From Flavobacteriaceae bacterium (lineage in GTDB: Bacteria; Bacteroidota; Bacteroidia; Flavobacteriales; Flavobacteriaceae): a stretch of DNA of 41,416 bases. The stretch lies in NCBI GenBank assembly GCA_029268555.1, contig JAQWNN010000023.1, forward strand, positions 1 through 41,416. The letters run 5' to 3'. The position numbers were made by a program, and so were the translations under genes. The notes below the pieces were generated by a model. The model was given only the letters and a program-made list of their open reading frames with translations, ran no database searches and was not told the DNA's origin. Below, in pieces: positions 33,706 to 41,416 of the stretch. Position 1 is the first letter of the stretch. The number at the start of each line of letters is the position of its first letter.

Positions 33706-34656
33706 ATGCGATTAGCCCTTTATGTACAGCAATTATTATTTCAACACGAATGTGTTACAATTCCTAATTTTGGGGCCTTTTTAACACGTTCATTTGAAGC
33801 CCATGTAACTCCTAAAGGCAGATTTTTCCCTCCACGAAGAGAAGTTAACTTTAACCAACTTCTTATTTCTAATGATGGTATTTTAGCACACTATTTTGCC
33901 GAGAAAGAGGCTATTCCATACGAACATGCACTTCGTATTATTGAAAAGGAGGTAAGTAGTTGGAAAAGAAGACTCCAAACTCAAACTTTGCGCTTTCCAA
34001 AGATAGGTGAGATTCATCTTAATACTGCTAGAAAAATTGAATTTACCTCTTGGGAAAAAGTTAATTTTGATCTCAAAGCTTTTGGCTTAAAAGTATTTGA
34101 TAGAGATCCTTTAATGATAAAAACAACACCTAATCTTATGGAAAATTCTAACAAGGACGATTTAATGTTTACACCTGAAAAGAAAAAGAAAACTTCCAAT
34201 AAATCTCCCCTACTAAAATATGCTGCAATTGGAGTAATCGCTACTTCATTGCTTTCAGCAGCTTATTATTATGGAGATCAATACATTACAGAAGAAAGAA
34301 TTTTGGCTCAAGGAAAAGCCCAACAACAAATTGAAAAAAATATTCAAGAGGCAGCGTTTGATCTTGGCTCGATAGATCCGATTGAGATAAATTTGGTTGC
34401 ATCGTCTCAGGATGTAATTCCTGATAAAATTTATTACAGCGTGATTGCAGGATCTTTTCGGATAGTTGAAAACGCTGAAAGAAAGGTAAGCCAGCTCGTT
34501 GACGAAGGTTATCCTGCAGCAATAGCAGAGTTCAGCCCAGAAGGCTTATATCGAGTTGCCTATGGTCGATACAGTAATAAAAAAGAAGCTATAAATATGC
34601 TCTACTTTATAAAGTATACTTTGAAAGAAGAGGCGTGGTACTTAGAAGAAAAATAA
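33706..34656 (+). CDS. HU-like and SPOR-domain envelope protein
   Basis: The start was set at ATG 33706 (MRLALYVQQLLFQHECVTIP); a TTG at 33688 in the same frame lies within the promoter. The N-terminal part (about 1-135) is the Bacteroidota HU-like domain pair (VTIPNFGAFLTRSFEAHV, FNQLLISNDGILAHYFA), then a lysine-rich linker, a single membrane helix (about 170-190, KYAAIGVIATSLLSAAYYYG) and a C-terminal SPOR domain (YYSVIAGSFRIVENAERKVS, then YRVAYGRYSNKKEAINML). SPOR domains bind denuded glycan strands at division sites. A link between the membrane, the septal wall and possibly DNA is inferred from the domains. Confidence 0.82.
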   Translation: MRLALYVQQLLFQHECVTIPNFGAFLTRSFEAHVTPKGRFFPPRREVNFNQLLISNDGILAHYFAEKEAIPYEHALRIIEKEVSSWKRRLQTQTLRFPKIGEIHLNTARKIEFTSWEKVNFDLKAFGLKVFDRDPLMIKTTPNLMENSNKDDLMFTPEKKKKTSNKSPLLKYAAIGVIATSLLSAAYYYGDQYITEERILAQGKAQQQIEKNIQEAAFDLGSIDPIEINLVASSQDVIPDKIYYSVIAGSFRIVENAERKVSQLVDEGYPAAIAEFSPEGLYRVAYGRYSNKKEAINMLYFIKYTLKEEAWYLEEK

Positions 34657-34657
34657 A

Positions 34658-35878
34658 CTACATTTGAAATATCCACCCTTTGGGGTTTAGCACCTTAACA
34701 TTATAAAAGATGCTAAATTGGACCTCAGTTTTCCCTGTTTTCTGATTTGTAAACACTTCTCCAATCGCCTGTTTTGATTGGACTTTGTCACCTTTTTTAA
34801 CATACAACTTCCCTAAGTTTTTGTAAACAGTTATATAGCTACCATGACGAATTAATACTGACGGATTACTCCCTTTAAACGTGATCACTGACATCACTTC
34901 ACCTTCAAAAACAGCTCGTACTTTAGAAGAAGGTGTAGTTGCTATGGTAACACCATTACTTTGAATTGTTGTAGTTTTTACTACTGGATGCCTTTGACGA
35001 CCAAAGCCTTGAACGACGATTCCCTTTTCTAATGGCCAAGGCAGGAGACCTCTGTTTGCTTCAAAATTAGCTGCAATTAATTTTGCTTCAGGAGTTAATT
35101 CAAAAGTCTTTTTCCCTCTTCCCCGAGAAGCTTTATTTGAGACTGCAATAGCCTCCCTTATTAAACGATCTATTTCTTTATCAATTTTTCTCGCTTGATT
35201 TTCCTTTTTTGAAATCTGAGTCGATAAATTCCGCTCTTTTAGCTTCAAACTTTTGATCAAATTTTCCTGACTTATTCGCTCTTTTTTTAGCTGATCTTGA
35301 AAATCTTTATTTTCGTTAACCATCTTCGATTTTTTAGACTTCTCCTCAATAAGTACTTTATTTAATTTCTGTAAGGTCTGGGTTTTTTCAGCTATGGCAA
35401 TCCCTTGTTTCCTTCTGAATTGGGCATATTGTTTTAAATATTGAATCCGTTTATAGCCTTGGAAAAAACTTTCAGAAGAAAATAAAAACATCAGTCGATT
35501 TTGAAGTGACTTGCTAGCATATGAATTTCGAATCATTTTAGCGTAATCTTCTTTTAACTCGCCTAATTCTTTCTGTTGAGAACTAATATTTCTTTCATTA
35601 ATATTTATTTTTCTGGTGAGTAAATTTAATTGGGCATTCGTTACTTTAATTAGTTCTTCTCTAACATTCATTTTCACCTGTATATCTTCAACCTCAGTAA
35701 CAATATTTTTTCGTGTTTTTTTATTTGAAAAAAGTAATAGATTGATTTGCTTTATTTCGTTTTTTAATCGAAGCCGCTGGATTTCAAGATCCTTCTGGCG
35801 TTTACTTGTATTTTGACTAAAAACAGTTCCAATCCCGACCCCAAAAAGTACAAATAGGAAAAGGGTTAGCCTCATCAA
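34658..35878 (-). CDS. EnvC-like murein hydrolase activator (degenerate M23/LytM)
   Basis: A signal peptide (MMRLTLFLFVLFGVGIGTVFS) precedes a long coiled coil (about 25-250) and a C-terminal LytM/M23 domain (about 285-406). In the LytM domain the first zinc ligand pattern HxxxD is not intact (RHPVVKTTTIQSNG), and only IRHGSYITVY remains of the HxH part, so it is probably a catalytically inactive activator, as in EnvC. Such proteins switch on amidases for daughter-cell separation. Its start overlaps the stop of the DUF4292 lipoprotein gene (ATGATGA), showing tight coupling. It ends one base from the HU/SPOR gene. Confidence 0.86.
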   Translation of the reverse strand: MMRLTLFLFVLFGVGIGTVFSQNTSKRQKDLEIQRLRLKNEIKQINLLLFSNKKTRKNIVTEVEDIQVKMNVREELIKVTNAQLNLLTRKININERNISSQQKELGELKEDYAKMIRNSYASKSLQNRLMFLFSSESFFQGYKRIQYLKQYAQFRRKQGIAIAEKTQTLQKLNKVLIEEKSKKSKMVNENKDFQDQLKKERISQENLIKSLKLKERNLSTQISKKENQARKIDKEIDRLIREAIAVSNKASRGRGKKTFELTPEAKLIAANFEANRGLLPWPLEKGIVVQGFGRQRHPVVKTTTIQSNGVTIATTPSSKVRAVFEGEVMSVITFKGSNPSVLIRHGSYITVYKNLGKLYVKKGDKVQSKQAIGEVFTNQKTGKTEVQFSIFYNVKVLNPKGWIFQM

Positions 35879-36657
35879 AATGAAATTTGATTGTAACCTT
35901 TTGGTATTTCAAAAGGAAAATAAAGTATATTGGGTAAGTCTGTCCTGGTAAAATCTAGAGTAACCCTTTTATATTTTTCCCCTCCAACAAGTGAGATTTC
36001 AATTTGATTAGGAATGTACTCACCCTGAATACGCTGGTGATTTTTATAACTTATTATTAAGGTCTCTAAAGATCCTGGGATCAAGAAGCGCTGTTCTTTT
36101 AATAAGAAAGATGAGGGGTCGAAAAATAGGGTTGGTTGCAAGCCTGATTTTCTACCCTGTGGGATCAAGATATAATATTGAGGATTCGAAATCTGTTTCC
36201 AACGGCCAACTGATATATCCAAAAAAGGTTTGCCCAATAGAAGGTTTTCCATATCATTGAAGCTAAACGAGGTGTTAAAAGGTGCGTTGATTAGTTGGAA
36301 ATCTCCTTTAAAATAATTTTTTTGAAATTTTTCATAAAACGATACTCCTTGCTTCGTAATCAAAAGCTTAGCTATAGGAATAACCATGGAAGCGCTCATC
36401 CAAATTTTTTGTTGGGTCTCCATTCTTAATTGGATAATAACTTGCTGCTCTCTTTTTCCATCATCATAAATTGCACGTATCCTTGATCTGAGTTTATTAA
36501 TCTTTGGATAGTTTGCTTTGATTTTGAATGCTAGAGCAGATACGTCTACTTTTTTAACTGGTATTTTAGTAGGTAAAACAGCCACGGATTTGCAAGCTGA
36601 TAACAAAAAGATTGTCGCTATAAAGAAAAATTTATAGATATTAATGTGGCACTTCAT
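35875..36657 (-). CDS. DUF4292 lipoprotein
   Basis: A lipoprotein signal (MKCHINIYKFFFIATIFLLS, then AC) places the lipid on Cys22. The mature 238 residues match the DUF4292 pattern: VSALAFKIKANYPKINKLRS, RMETQQKIWMSASM, IPIAKLLITKQGVSFYEKFQ, KNYFKGDF, and the fatty-acid-barrel-like ending. The family resembles LolA/LolB-type lipoprotein carriers in its half-barrel fold and is restricted to Bacteroidota. It is co-translated with the downstream EnvC-like gene, suggesting an envelope role. Confidence 0.82.
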   Translation of the reverse strand: MKCHINIYKFFFIATIFLLSACKSVAVLPTKIPVKKVDVSALAFKIKANYPKINKLRSRIRAIYDDGKREQQVIIQLRMETQQKIWMSASMVIPIAKLLITKQGVSFYEKFQKNYFKGDFQLINAPFNTSFSFNDMENLLLGKPFLDISVGRWKQISNPQYYILIPQGRKSGLQPTLFFDPSSFLLKEQRFLIPGSLETLIISYKNHQRIQGEYIPNQIEISLVGGEKYKRVTLDFTRTDLPNILYFPFEIPKGYNQISF

Positions 36658-36755
36658 TTTAAAAAAGAGTAATTACCTATACCTATAAAGGTAAAGTTCC
36701 CTTCATAATGAACATATTTACCAATCGCCTCATTATAATCATTGATTTGTACCAC
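36654..36755 (-). CDS. Possible 33-residue ORF between dut and the DUF4292 gene
   Basis: A GTG at 36755 opens VVQINDYNEAIGKYVHYEGN and ends NYSFLK. Its TGA overlaps the ATG of the lipoprotein gene (AAATGAAG). An in-frame TAA lies just upstream, so it could also be the tail of a lost gene; relatives may have a larger gene at this place. Composition is protein-like, but the length is within chance for AT-rich DNA. Confidence 0.25.
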   Translation of the reverse strand: MVQINDYNEAIGKYVHYEGNFTFIGIGNYSFLK

Positions 36756-36775
36756 CCCAAATATTTTTTAGTTGT

Positions 36776-37213
36776 TTATTTATTTCCTGTACTTCCAAAT
36801 CCTCCATCTCCTCTTTGAGTAGCTGATAATTCATTCGTGGGCAACCAATCAATTTGTTCAAATTTTGCGACTACTAATTGTGCAATACGTTCTCTTGGTT
36901 GAATAGTAAAAGATGTATTTGATAGGTTCACCAAAATTACTCCAATCTCCCCTCGATAATCAGCATCAATCGTCCCTGGTGAATTCAATACGGTAATACC
37001 ATATTTTGCAGCGAGACCACTTCTTGGTCTTACTTGAGCTTCATAACCTTCAGGGAGAGCTATCTTGAGTCCTGTAAGAATTATTCTTCGTTCTAGCGGC
37101 TCCAAAACAACAGGAGATTCTAAAACGGCCTTCAGGTCTACTCCTGATGATGCTTTAGTAGCATAAGTTGGTAGTTCATAATTGCTTTGATTTTGAACTG
37201 AAATTTTTATCAT
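36776..37213 (-). CDS. dut: Deoxyuridine 5'-triphosphate nucleotidohydrolase (dUTPase)
   Basis: ATG 37213 (MIKISVQNQSNYELPTYATK) gives the normal 145-residue trimeric dUTPase; the in-frame ATG at 37249 would add 12 odd residues. The motifs are all seen: ASSGVDLKA (21-29), RPRSGLAAK (62-70), SPGTIDADYRGEI (78-90, with the catalytic Asp), RERIAQLVV and the flexible C-terminal RGDGGFGSTG (134-143). It hydrolyses dUTP to dUMP, preventing uracil in DNA and supplying dTMP synthesis. AAGGAG directly abuts the ATG, too close for a standard ribosome site. Confidence 0.94.
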   Translation of the reverse strand: MIKISVQNQSNYELPTYATKASSGVDLKAVLESPVVLEPLERRIILTGLKIALPEGYEAQVRPRSGLAAKYGITVLNSPGTIDADYRGEIGVILVNLSNTSFTIQPRERIAQLVVAKFEQIDWLPTNELSATQRGDGGFGSTGNK

Positions 37214-37572
37214 CTCCTTAAATTTTATAGATAAAAATACAAAATACAAAGTGGGAATTTTCCCACCTCTCCAAAATTTTTTTATGTTTTATCAACTAAA
37301 AGTCCGTTTTATTTTTTCATGCTGAATACGACTTTTTAGTTACACTAATTTATTTAGCCTCTTCATTATTAGGGCAGAAAAACCGTTTTTTATGAATTTC
37401 TTTTTAACGAATCCATTTTGAGCAGTGAGCACCCCATTATGTGTTATCAAAATTGATAAAGAAAAATAACTAATAAATAGTAGTGCTATCGATATATTGG
37501 TTTGACTTTATCATAATATTTAAAAGAATCCTAGGGATATTAGACTTAAATTTATTTCATCAACAAAACTTT
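37214..37572. other. Intergenic region between atpG and dut
   Basis: No gene is seen in these 359 bases. They hold a hairpin GTGGGAA-TT-TTCCCAC (37251-37266) and a second inverted pair AACTAAAAGTC (37294-37304) / GACTTTTTAGTT (37330-37341, one bulge). On the - strand the first hairpin is followed by TTTGTATTTTG, which could be a weak atp-operon terminator or an operator/promoter of dut. The region is otherwise AT-rich with short stop-filled frames. Confidence 0.4.
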
Positions 37573-38436
37573 CTAACCCTTAAGTGCTTCTGCCCCTCCA
37601 ACAATCTCAAGTATTTCGTTAGTAATAGCAGCTTGTCGTGCTTGATTATAAGTTAGTTTAAGCTGATCTCGCAATTCTGTTGCATTATCCGTTGCCTTAT
37701 GCATCGCTGTCATTCTAGCTCCATGCTCACTAGCAAAAGAGTCTCTTACAGCTTTATAAAGTTGCATTTTTAGTGACTTAGGGAGTAAGTCATTTATTAT
37801 TTCTGATTTTGATGGCTCAAAAATATAATCCGTACTAGCGGAAACAGAATCATTTAATTCTGTTACAATAGGTAAAAAGGGTTCTACTTCAACGATCTGT
37901 GTTGCTGCATTTTTAAATCGGTTATAGACCAAAACGACCTCATCAAAATTCTCCTCAGCGAATTTATCCATAATGTCTTGAGCTATTTGTCCTACGTTTT
38001 CATAATTTAGGTCATCAAAAACAGCATCATGAATACTGATGATTTTTTCTGTTTTTTCAAGAACTTCTGATCCCTTTTTACCAATTGTAATCAAAGTAAC
38101 GTCCTGTTCAACAAAATCATGATCAATAAGCTGTCTTGTTTTTTTTATAATATTAGAGTTAAATGCACCACAAAGTCCTCGATTTGATGTTAAAGATACT
38201 ATTAGAGTTTTTTGCTTAGTACGTATTTGAGTATATGGGTTTTGTGAATCACCTTCTAAGGTACGACTCAAATTTTGAATTAATTGTGTAAGACTATTTG
38301 CGTATGGCCGCATCGCTGTTATTGCGTCCTGTGCTTTCTTGAGTTTAGCCGCAGAAACCATTTTCATGGCACTAGTAATTTGCATAGTTGAAGAAACTGA
38401 TGCTATTCTATTCCTTATTTCCTTAAGGTTTGCCAT
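37573..38436 (-). CDS. atpG: ATP synthase gamma subunit
   Basis: The 287-residue subunit shows the gamma signature at both ends: MANLKEIRNRIASVSSTMQI followed by TSAMKMVSAAKLKKAQ, and C-terminal MHKATDNATELRDQLKLTYN followed by RQAAITNEILEIVGGAEAL. GAFNSNI (SNRGLCGAFNSNI) is also present. It is the rotor shaft linking the c-ring to the F1 head. It follows atpA by three bases. It is the last gene of the operon here; beta and epsilon do not follow, which is usual in this phylum, where atpD-atpC sit elsewhere. Confidence 0.96.
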   Translation of the reverse strand: MANLKEIRNRIASVSSTMQITSAMKMVSAAKLKKAQDAITAMRPYANSLTQLIQNLSRTLEGDSQNPYTQIRTKQKTLIVSLTSNRGLCGAFNSNIIKKTRQLIDHDFVEQDVTLITIGKKGSEVLEKTEKIISIHDAVFDDLNYENVGQIAQDIMDKFAEENFDEVVLVYNRFKNAATQIVEVEPFLPIVTELNDSVSASTDYIFEPSKSEIINDLLPKSLKMQLYKAVRDSFASEHGARMTAMHKATDNATELRDQLKLTYNQARQAAITNEILEIVGGAEALKG

Positions 38437-38439
38437 ATC

Positions 38440-40017
38440 TTATAAGTATTGTTTTGCTGTTTCTTTAGCAACCTCATTTAATACGTCCAAAACCTCGTCT
38501 GTAAGTTTTCCTAATTTTAATTCCGAAAGAGTTTTACTATGTTTTTTGCGTAAAGTTTCCAAGAAAGATTGTTCGAATACTTTTACGCTTTCTACAGGAA
38601 CGTTTCTTAACAAGTTTTTTGACCCTGCATAAATAATAGCTACTTGATCTTCTACTCTGAAAGGATCATTTTGAGCTTGTTTTAAAATCTCTACATTTCG
38701 CTTTCCTTTTTCAATCACATTTAAAGTTGCTGCATCTAAATCAGAACCAAACTTTGCAAAAGCTTCCAGTTCACGGAACTGAGCTTGATCCAATTTAAGT
38801 GTTCCTGCTACTTTCTTCATAGATTTGATCTGAGCAGATCCTCCTACTCGGGATACAGAAATTCCTACATTTATCGCAGGACGAACTCCTGAATTAAATA
38901 AATCAGACTCTAAGAAAATTTGTCCGTCGGTAATCGAAATTACATTTGTTGGAATATAAGCAGAAACGTCCCCTGCTTGAGTTTCAATAATCGGTAATGC
39001 AGTTAACGATCCTCCACCTTTTACTTTGCTTTTAAGGGAATTAGGTAGGTCATTCATCTCTTTGGCGATGTTGTCGTCATTAATAACTTTCGCAGCTCTT
39101 TCTAAAAGACGTGAGTGCAAGTAAAAAACATCTCCTGGATAGGCTTCTCGTCCCGGAGGCCTCCTTAATAGAAGTGATACCTCACGATAAGCCACTGCTT
39201 GTTTTGATAAATCATCGTAGATTATTAATGCTGGACGCCCAGTATCTCTAAAGTATTCACCAATAGCTGCACCAGCAAAGGGAGCATAAACTTGCATAGG
39301 TGCAGGATCAGATGCATTTGCTGCTACAATTGTGGTATATGCTAAAGCTCCTTTGTCCTCCAAAGTCTTTGCGATTCCCGCTACTGTAGACGCTTTTTGA
39401 CCAATCGCAACATAAATACAGTATACAGGTTCGCCTGCATCATAAAATTCTTTTTGGTTTAAAATGGTGTCAATACATACAGTAGTTTTTCCTGTTTGTC
39501 GGTCGCCAATAACCAATTCTCTTTGCCCTCTACCCACAGGGATCATGGCGTCAATGGATTTGATCCCTGTTTGAAGAGGCTCGTTTACTGGTTGACGGAA
39601 AATAACACCTGGTGCCTTGCGTTCCAGGGGCATTTCAAAAACTTCTCCATCAATTTGCCCTTTTCCATCAATTGGAAACCCTAGCGTATTTACAACACGT
39701 CCTACGACACCATCACCAACTTTAATCGAAGCAATCCGTTGAGTTCTTTTTACAGTATCGCCTTCTTTAACACCTTTTGAAGATCCTAACAATACAACTC
39801 CTACGTGGTCTTCCTCTAAGTTAAGTACCATCCCTTCCAAATTGTTGTCGAAGGATACCAGTTCGCCATATTGTGCATTGGAAAGTCCATATACACGGGC
39901 AATTCCATCACCTACTTCCAGCACTGTACCAACCTCATTCAAGGAATTCCCTGAGCTGTAACCTGCTAATTGCTTTTTTAATATTGCTGATACTTCAGCG
40001 GGGTTTACGTCTGCCAT
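38440..40017 (-). CDS. atpA: ATP synthase alpha subunit
   Basis: The start was chosen at ATG 40017 ([17 protein letters not shown]); two codons upstream a TTG is possible but unneeded. The 525-residue subunit has Walker [11 protein letters not shown] (171-180), the DELSEED-like and signature region [20 protein letters not shown], and the [17 protein letters not shown] segment. It forms the non-catalytic nucleotide sites of F1. Spacing is 18 bases from atpH and three to atpG. Confidence 0.96.
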   Translation of the reverse strand: MADVNPAEVSAILKKQLAGYSSGNSLNEVGTVLEVGDGIARVYGLSNAQYGELVSFDNNLEGMVLNLEEDHVGVVLLGSSKGVKEGDTVKRTQRIASIKVGDGVVGRVVNTLGFPIDGKGQIDGEVFEMPLERKAPGVIFRQPVNEPLQTGIKSIDAMIPVGRGQRELVIGDRQTGKTTVCIDTILNQKEFYDAGEPVYCIYVAIGQKASTVAGIAKTLEDKGALAYTTIVAANASDPAPMQVYAPFAGAAIGEYFRDTGRPALIIYDDLSKQAVAYREVSLLLRRPPGREAYPGDVFYLHSRLLERAAKVINDDNIAKEMNDLPNSLKSKVKGGGSLTALPIIETQAGDVSAYIPTNVISITDGQIFLESDLFNSGVRPAINVGISVSRVGGSAQIKSMKKVAGTLKLDQAQFRELEAFAKFGSDLDAATLNVIEKGKRNVEILKQAQNDPFRVEDQVAIIYAGSKNLLRNVPVESVKVFEQSFLETLRKKHSKTLSELKLGKLTDEVLDVLNEVAKETAKQYL

Positions 40018-40035
40018 GATCAATATTCTTTAGAT

Positions 40036-40575
40036 CTAGTTCTTTTTTGTTAATAATATTTTGATTGCCTTTAGCTGATTCGATACACTTGCGTCAAATT
40101 GCTTATCATCAATCTTAAGTATATATCCACCTATTATAGAGGAGTCTATTTTATTCTCTAAAATTACTTTTCTATCAGTAAGTTTTTTTACAGTCTGTAG
40201 GACCTGATTTTTCAAGTCTGATGTTAAAGGAATTGCTGTTGTAACAATAGCTTTAACTTCCCCCCTTTGAACCGCATACAACTGCAAAAAATTATCACAT
40301 GTTGGAGCCAATAATTCCATACGATTGTTTACTGCCAATAATGAAAAAAACTTTCTTGTTGCTTTGTTGGAATTAGGAAAGATTGCATTCATTACAGCCT
40401 CTTTTCTTTCTGCCCCTAGCATTGGATTTTCCATTACTTCGCTCAGCTCTAAGTTTTCTGTGATTAAACTCATGAGAGACTTCATATCGTCATTAACTGC
40501 ATGAGATGAATTGGATTCGTTAGCAAATGCTAATGTTGCCTTGGCGTATCGAATTGAAGCTCGAGTTCCTTTCAT
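40036..40575 (-). CDS. atpH: ATP synthase delta subunit
   Basis: The 179-residue OSCP/delta protein opens with RASIRYAKATLAFANES and ends with the family pattern KLTDRKVILENKIDSSIIGG followed by YILKIDDKQFDASVSNQLKA. It joins the peripheral stalk to the top of F1. Its ATG shares one base with the stop of atpF, as expected in a tightly coupled operon. Confidence 0.93.
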   Translation of the reverse strand: MKGTRASIRYAKATLAFANESNSSHAVNDDMKSLMSLITENLELSEVMENPMLGAERKEAVMNAIFPNSNKATRKFFSLLAVNNRMELLAPTCDNFLQLYAVQRGEVKAIVTTAIPLTSDLKNQVLQTVKKLTDRKVILENKIDSSIIGGYILKIDDKQFDASVSNQLKAIKILLTKKN

Positions 40576-41075
40576 TATTTGAGATCAGAATCTTTTAATA
40601 ATTGACTTATCAGCTGCTCTTGTTTGTCATTACTTTCCAATTCTTTCTGTAAAACTTTTTCTGCAATATTCGTTGCAATAGAGGCAACTTGATCTTTCAA
40701 TTCGCTAATTGCAGCACGCTTTTCATTTTGAATAGCTTCTTGGGCTTGGATAAGAATTTTTTCTGCTTCCGCTTTTGCTTCCACTTTGGCGGTATTAATC
40801 AAATCTGCACTTGTATTACGTGCTTCCTTGAGCATTACTTCTTTTTCAGCACGAGCTTCTTTAAGTATTCGCTGATTATCTGTTTGTAAAGTTTCCATTT
40901 CTTTACGAGCAGCTTCTGCTGAATCTAAGGCGTCTTTAATTGAAGTCTCACGTTCGTTTACAGCGCTTAAAATTGGACCCCATGCATATTTCCTTAGGAG
41001 AAAAATTAAGCCAATAAAAATCATTGATTGCCAAAAAAACAGACCTATAGAAAATTCACTAATTAGTTTTTCCAT
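40575..41075 (-). CDS. atpF: ATP synthase b subunit
   Basis: One N-terminal membrane helix (GLFFWQSMIFIGLIFLLRKY, about 11-31) is followed by a long charged coiled coil (WGPILSAVNERETSIKDAL, EKEVMLKEARNTSADLINT). The 166-residue length is normal. As a dimer it forms the peripheral stalk. It lies 43 bases after atpE and overlaps atpH by one base. Confidence 0.93.
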   Translation of the reverse strand: MEKLISEFSIGLFFWQSMIFIGLIFLLRKYAWGPILSAVNERETSIKDALDSAEAARKEMETLQTDNQRILKEARAEKEVMLKEARNTSADLINTAKVEAKAEAEKILIQAQEAIQNEKRAAISELKDQVASIATNIAEKVLQKELESNDKQEQLISQLLKDSDLK

Positions 41076-41118
41076 TGTTTAAAACTTTATGTTAGGATCT
41101 CAAAATGAGATATTGTAC

Positions 41119-41316
<198 letters not shown>

Positions 41317-41344
41317 TTATTTTAAAAATTAAACATTCTATTTA

Positions 41345-41416
41345 TTAATGATCATGTTCTTCTGATGCAAAACCAAAATATAAAGCTGATAAAACAGTAA
41401 AAATATATGCCTGTAG
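41345..41416 (-). CDS. atpB: ATP synthase a subunit, 3' end only (partial)
   Basis: The last 23 codons before a TAA read LQAYIFTVLSALYFGFASEE and HDH. LQAxIFxxLxxxY is the C-terminal helix signature of the a subunit, which forms the proton half-channels. The position directly upstream of atpE fits the standard order. The remainder lies beyond the right edge. Confidence 0.9.
   Translation of the reverse strand, partial: LQAYIFTVLSALYFGFASEEHDH

Overview
The window looks like a chromosomal segment from a low-GC marine-type member of the Bacteroidota, most likely Flavobacteriaceae. The evidence is a SusC/SusD pair, the gliding lipoprotein GldH, META, DUF4292 and HU/SPOR-type Bacteroidota proteins, an F1Fo ATPase operon ending at atpG without atpD/atpC, and promoters of the Bacteroidota form TTTG-N20-TAnnTTTG (clearest before trpS).

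Bases 1 to about 10,600 are accessory in character: AT-rich, with few housekeeping genes. Three tandem + strand genes (the first cut by the left edge) encode modular secreted proteins that share an SH3b-like domain. Then come, on the - strand, an acetoacetyl-CoA synthetase, a small secreted protein, an NTF2-like secreted protein broken by one in-frame TGA, and a metallo-beta-lactamase-fold protein. The last sits at the 3' end of a tight run of five very small genes: three with clear membrane segments, a one-helix 23-residue peptide, and a four-cysteine zinc-ribbon-like miniprotein that starts at GTG. A degenerate intergenic repeat follows several of these accessory genes, always in the sense orientation. 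The block ends at a tRNA-Ala(GGC) gene.

Bases 10,742 to 19,727 hold a SusC/SusD nutrient-uptake pair followed, after a strong terminator, by a large FG-GAP/ASPIC-UnbV surface lipoprotein. A perfect 17-bp inverted repeat brackets the susC leader. Bases 19,892 to 21,951 hold a small outer-membrane barrel, a decayed gene with a TonB-plug-like end, and an LpxR-type lipid A deacylase homologue.

From 22,063 to the right end the window is compact core genome: a GNAT acetyltransferase, a crotonase-fold enzyme and a QueD-type synthase; penicillin-binding protein 1A with GldH; TrhO; a DUF1569 protein; a META lipoprotein; an M24 peptidase divergent from recA; PlsC; TrpS; an HU/SPOR envelope protein; an EnvC-like factor and a DUF4292 lipoprotein; dUTPase; and atpB(partial)-E-F-H-A-G. 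Several convergent pairs here end within 1 to 4 bases of each other.

The regions least explained by known biology are the SH3b paralogue cluster, the miniprotein operon with its metallo-hydrolase, and the shared 3' repeat. All functional statements come from reading the sequence and from recalled family motifs; no database search was run.
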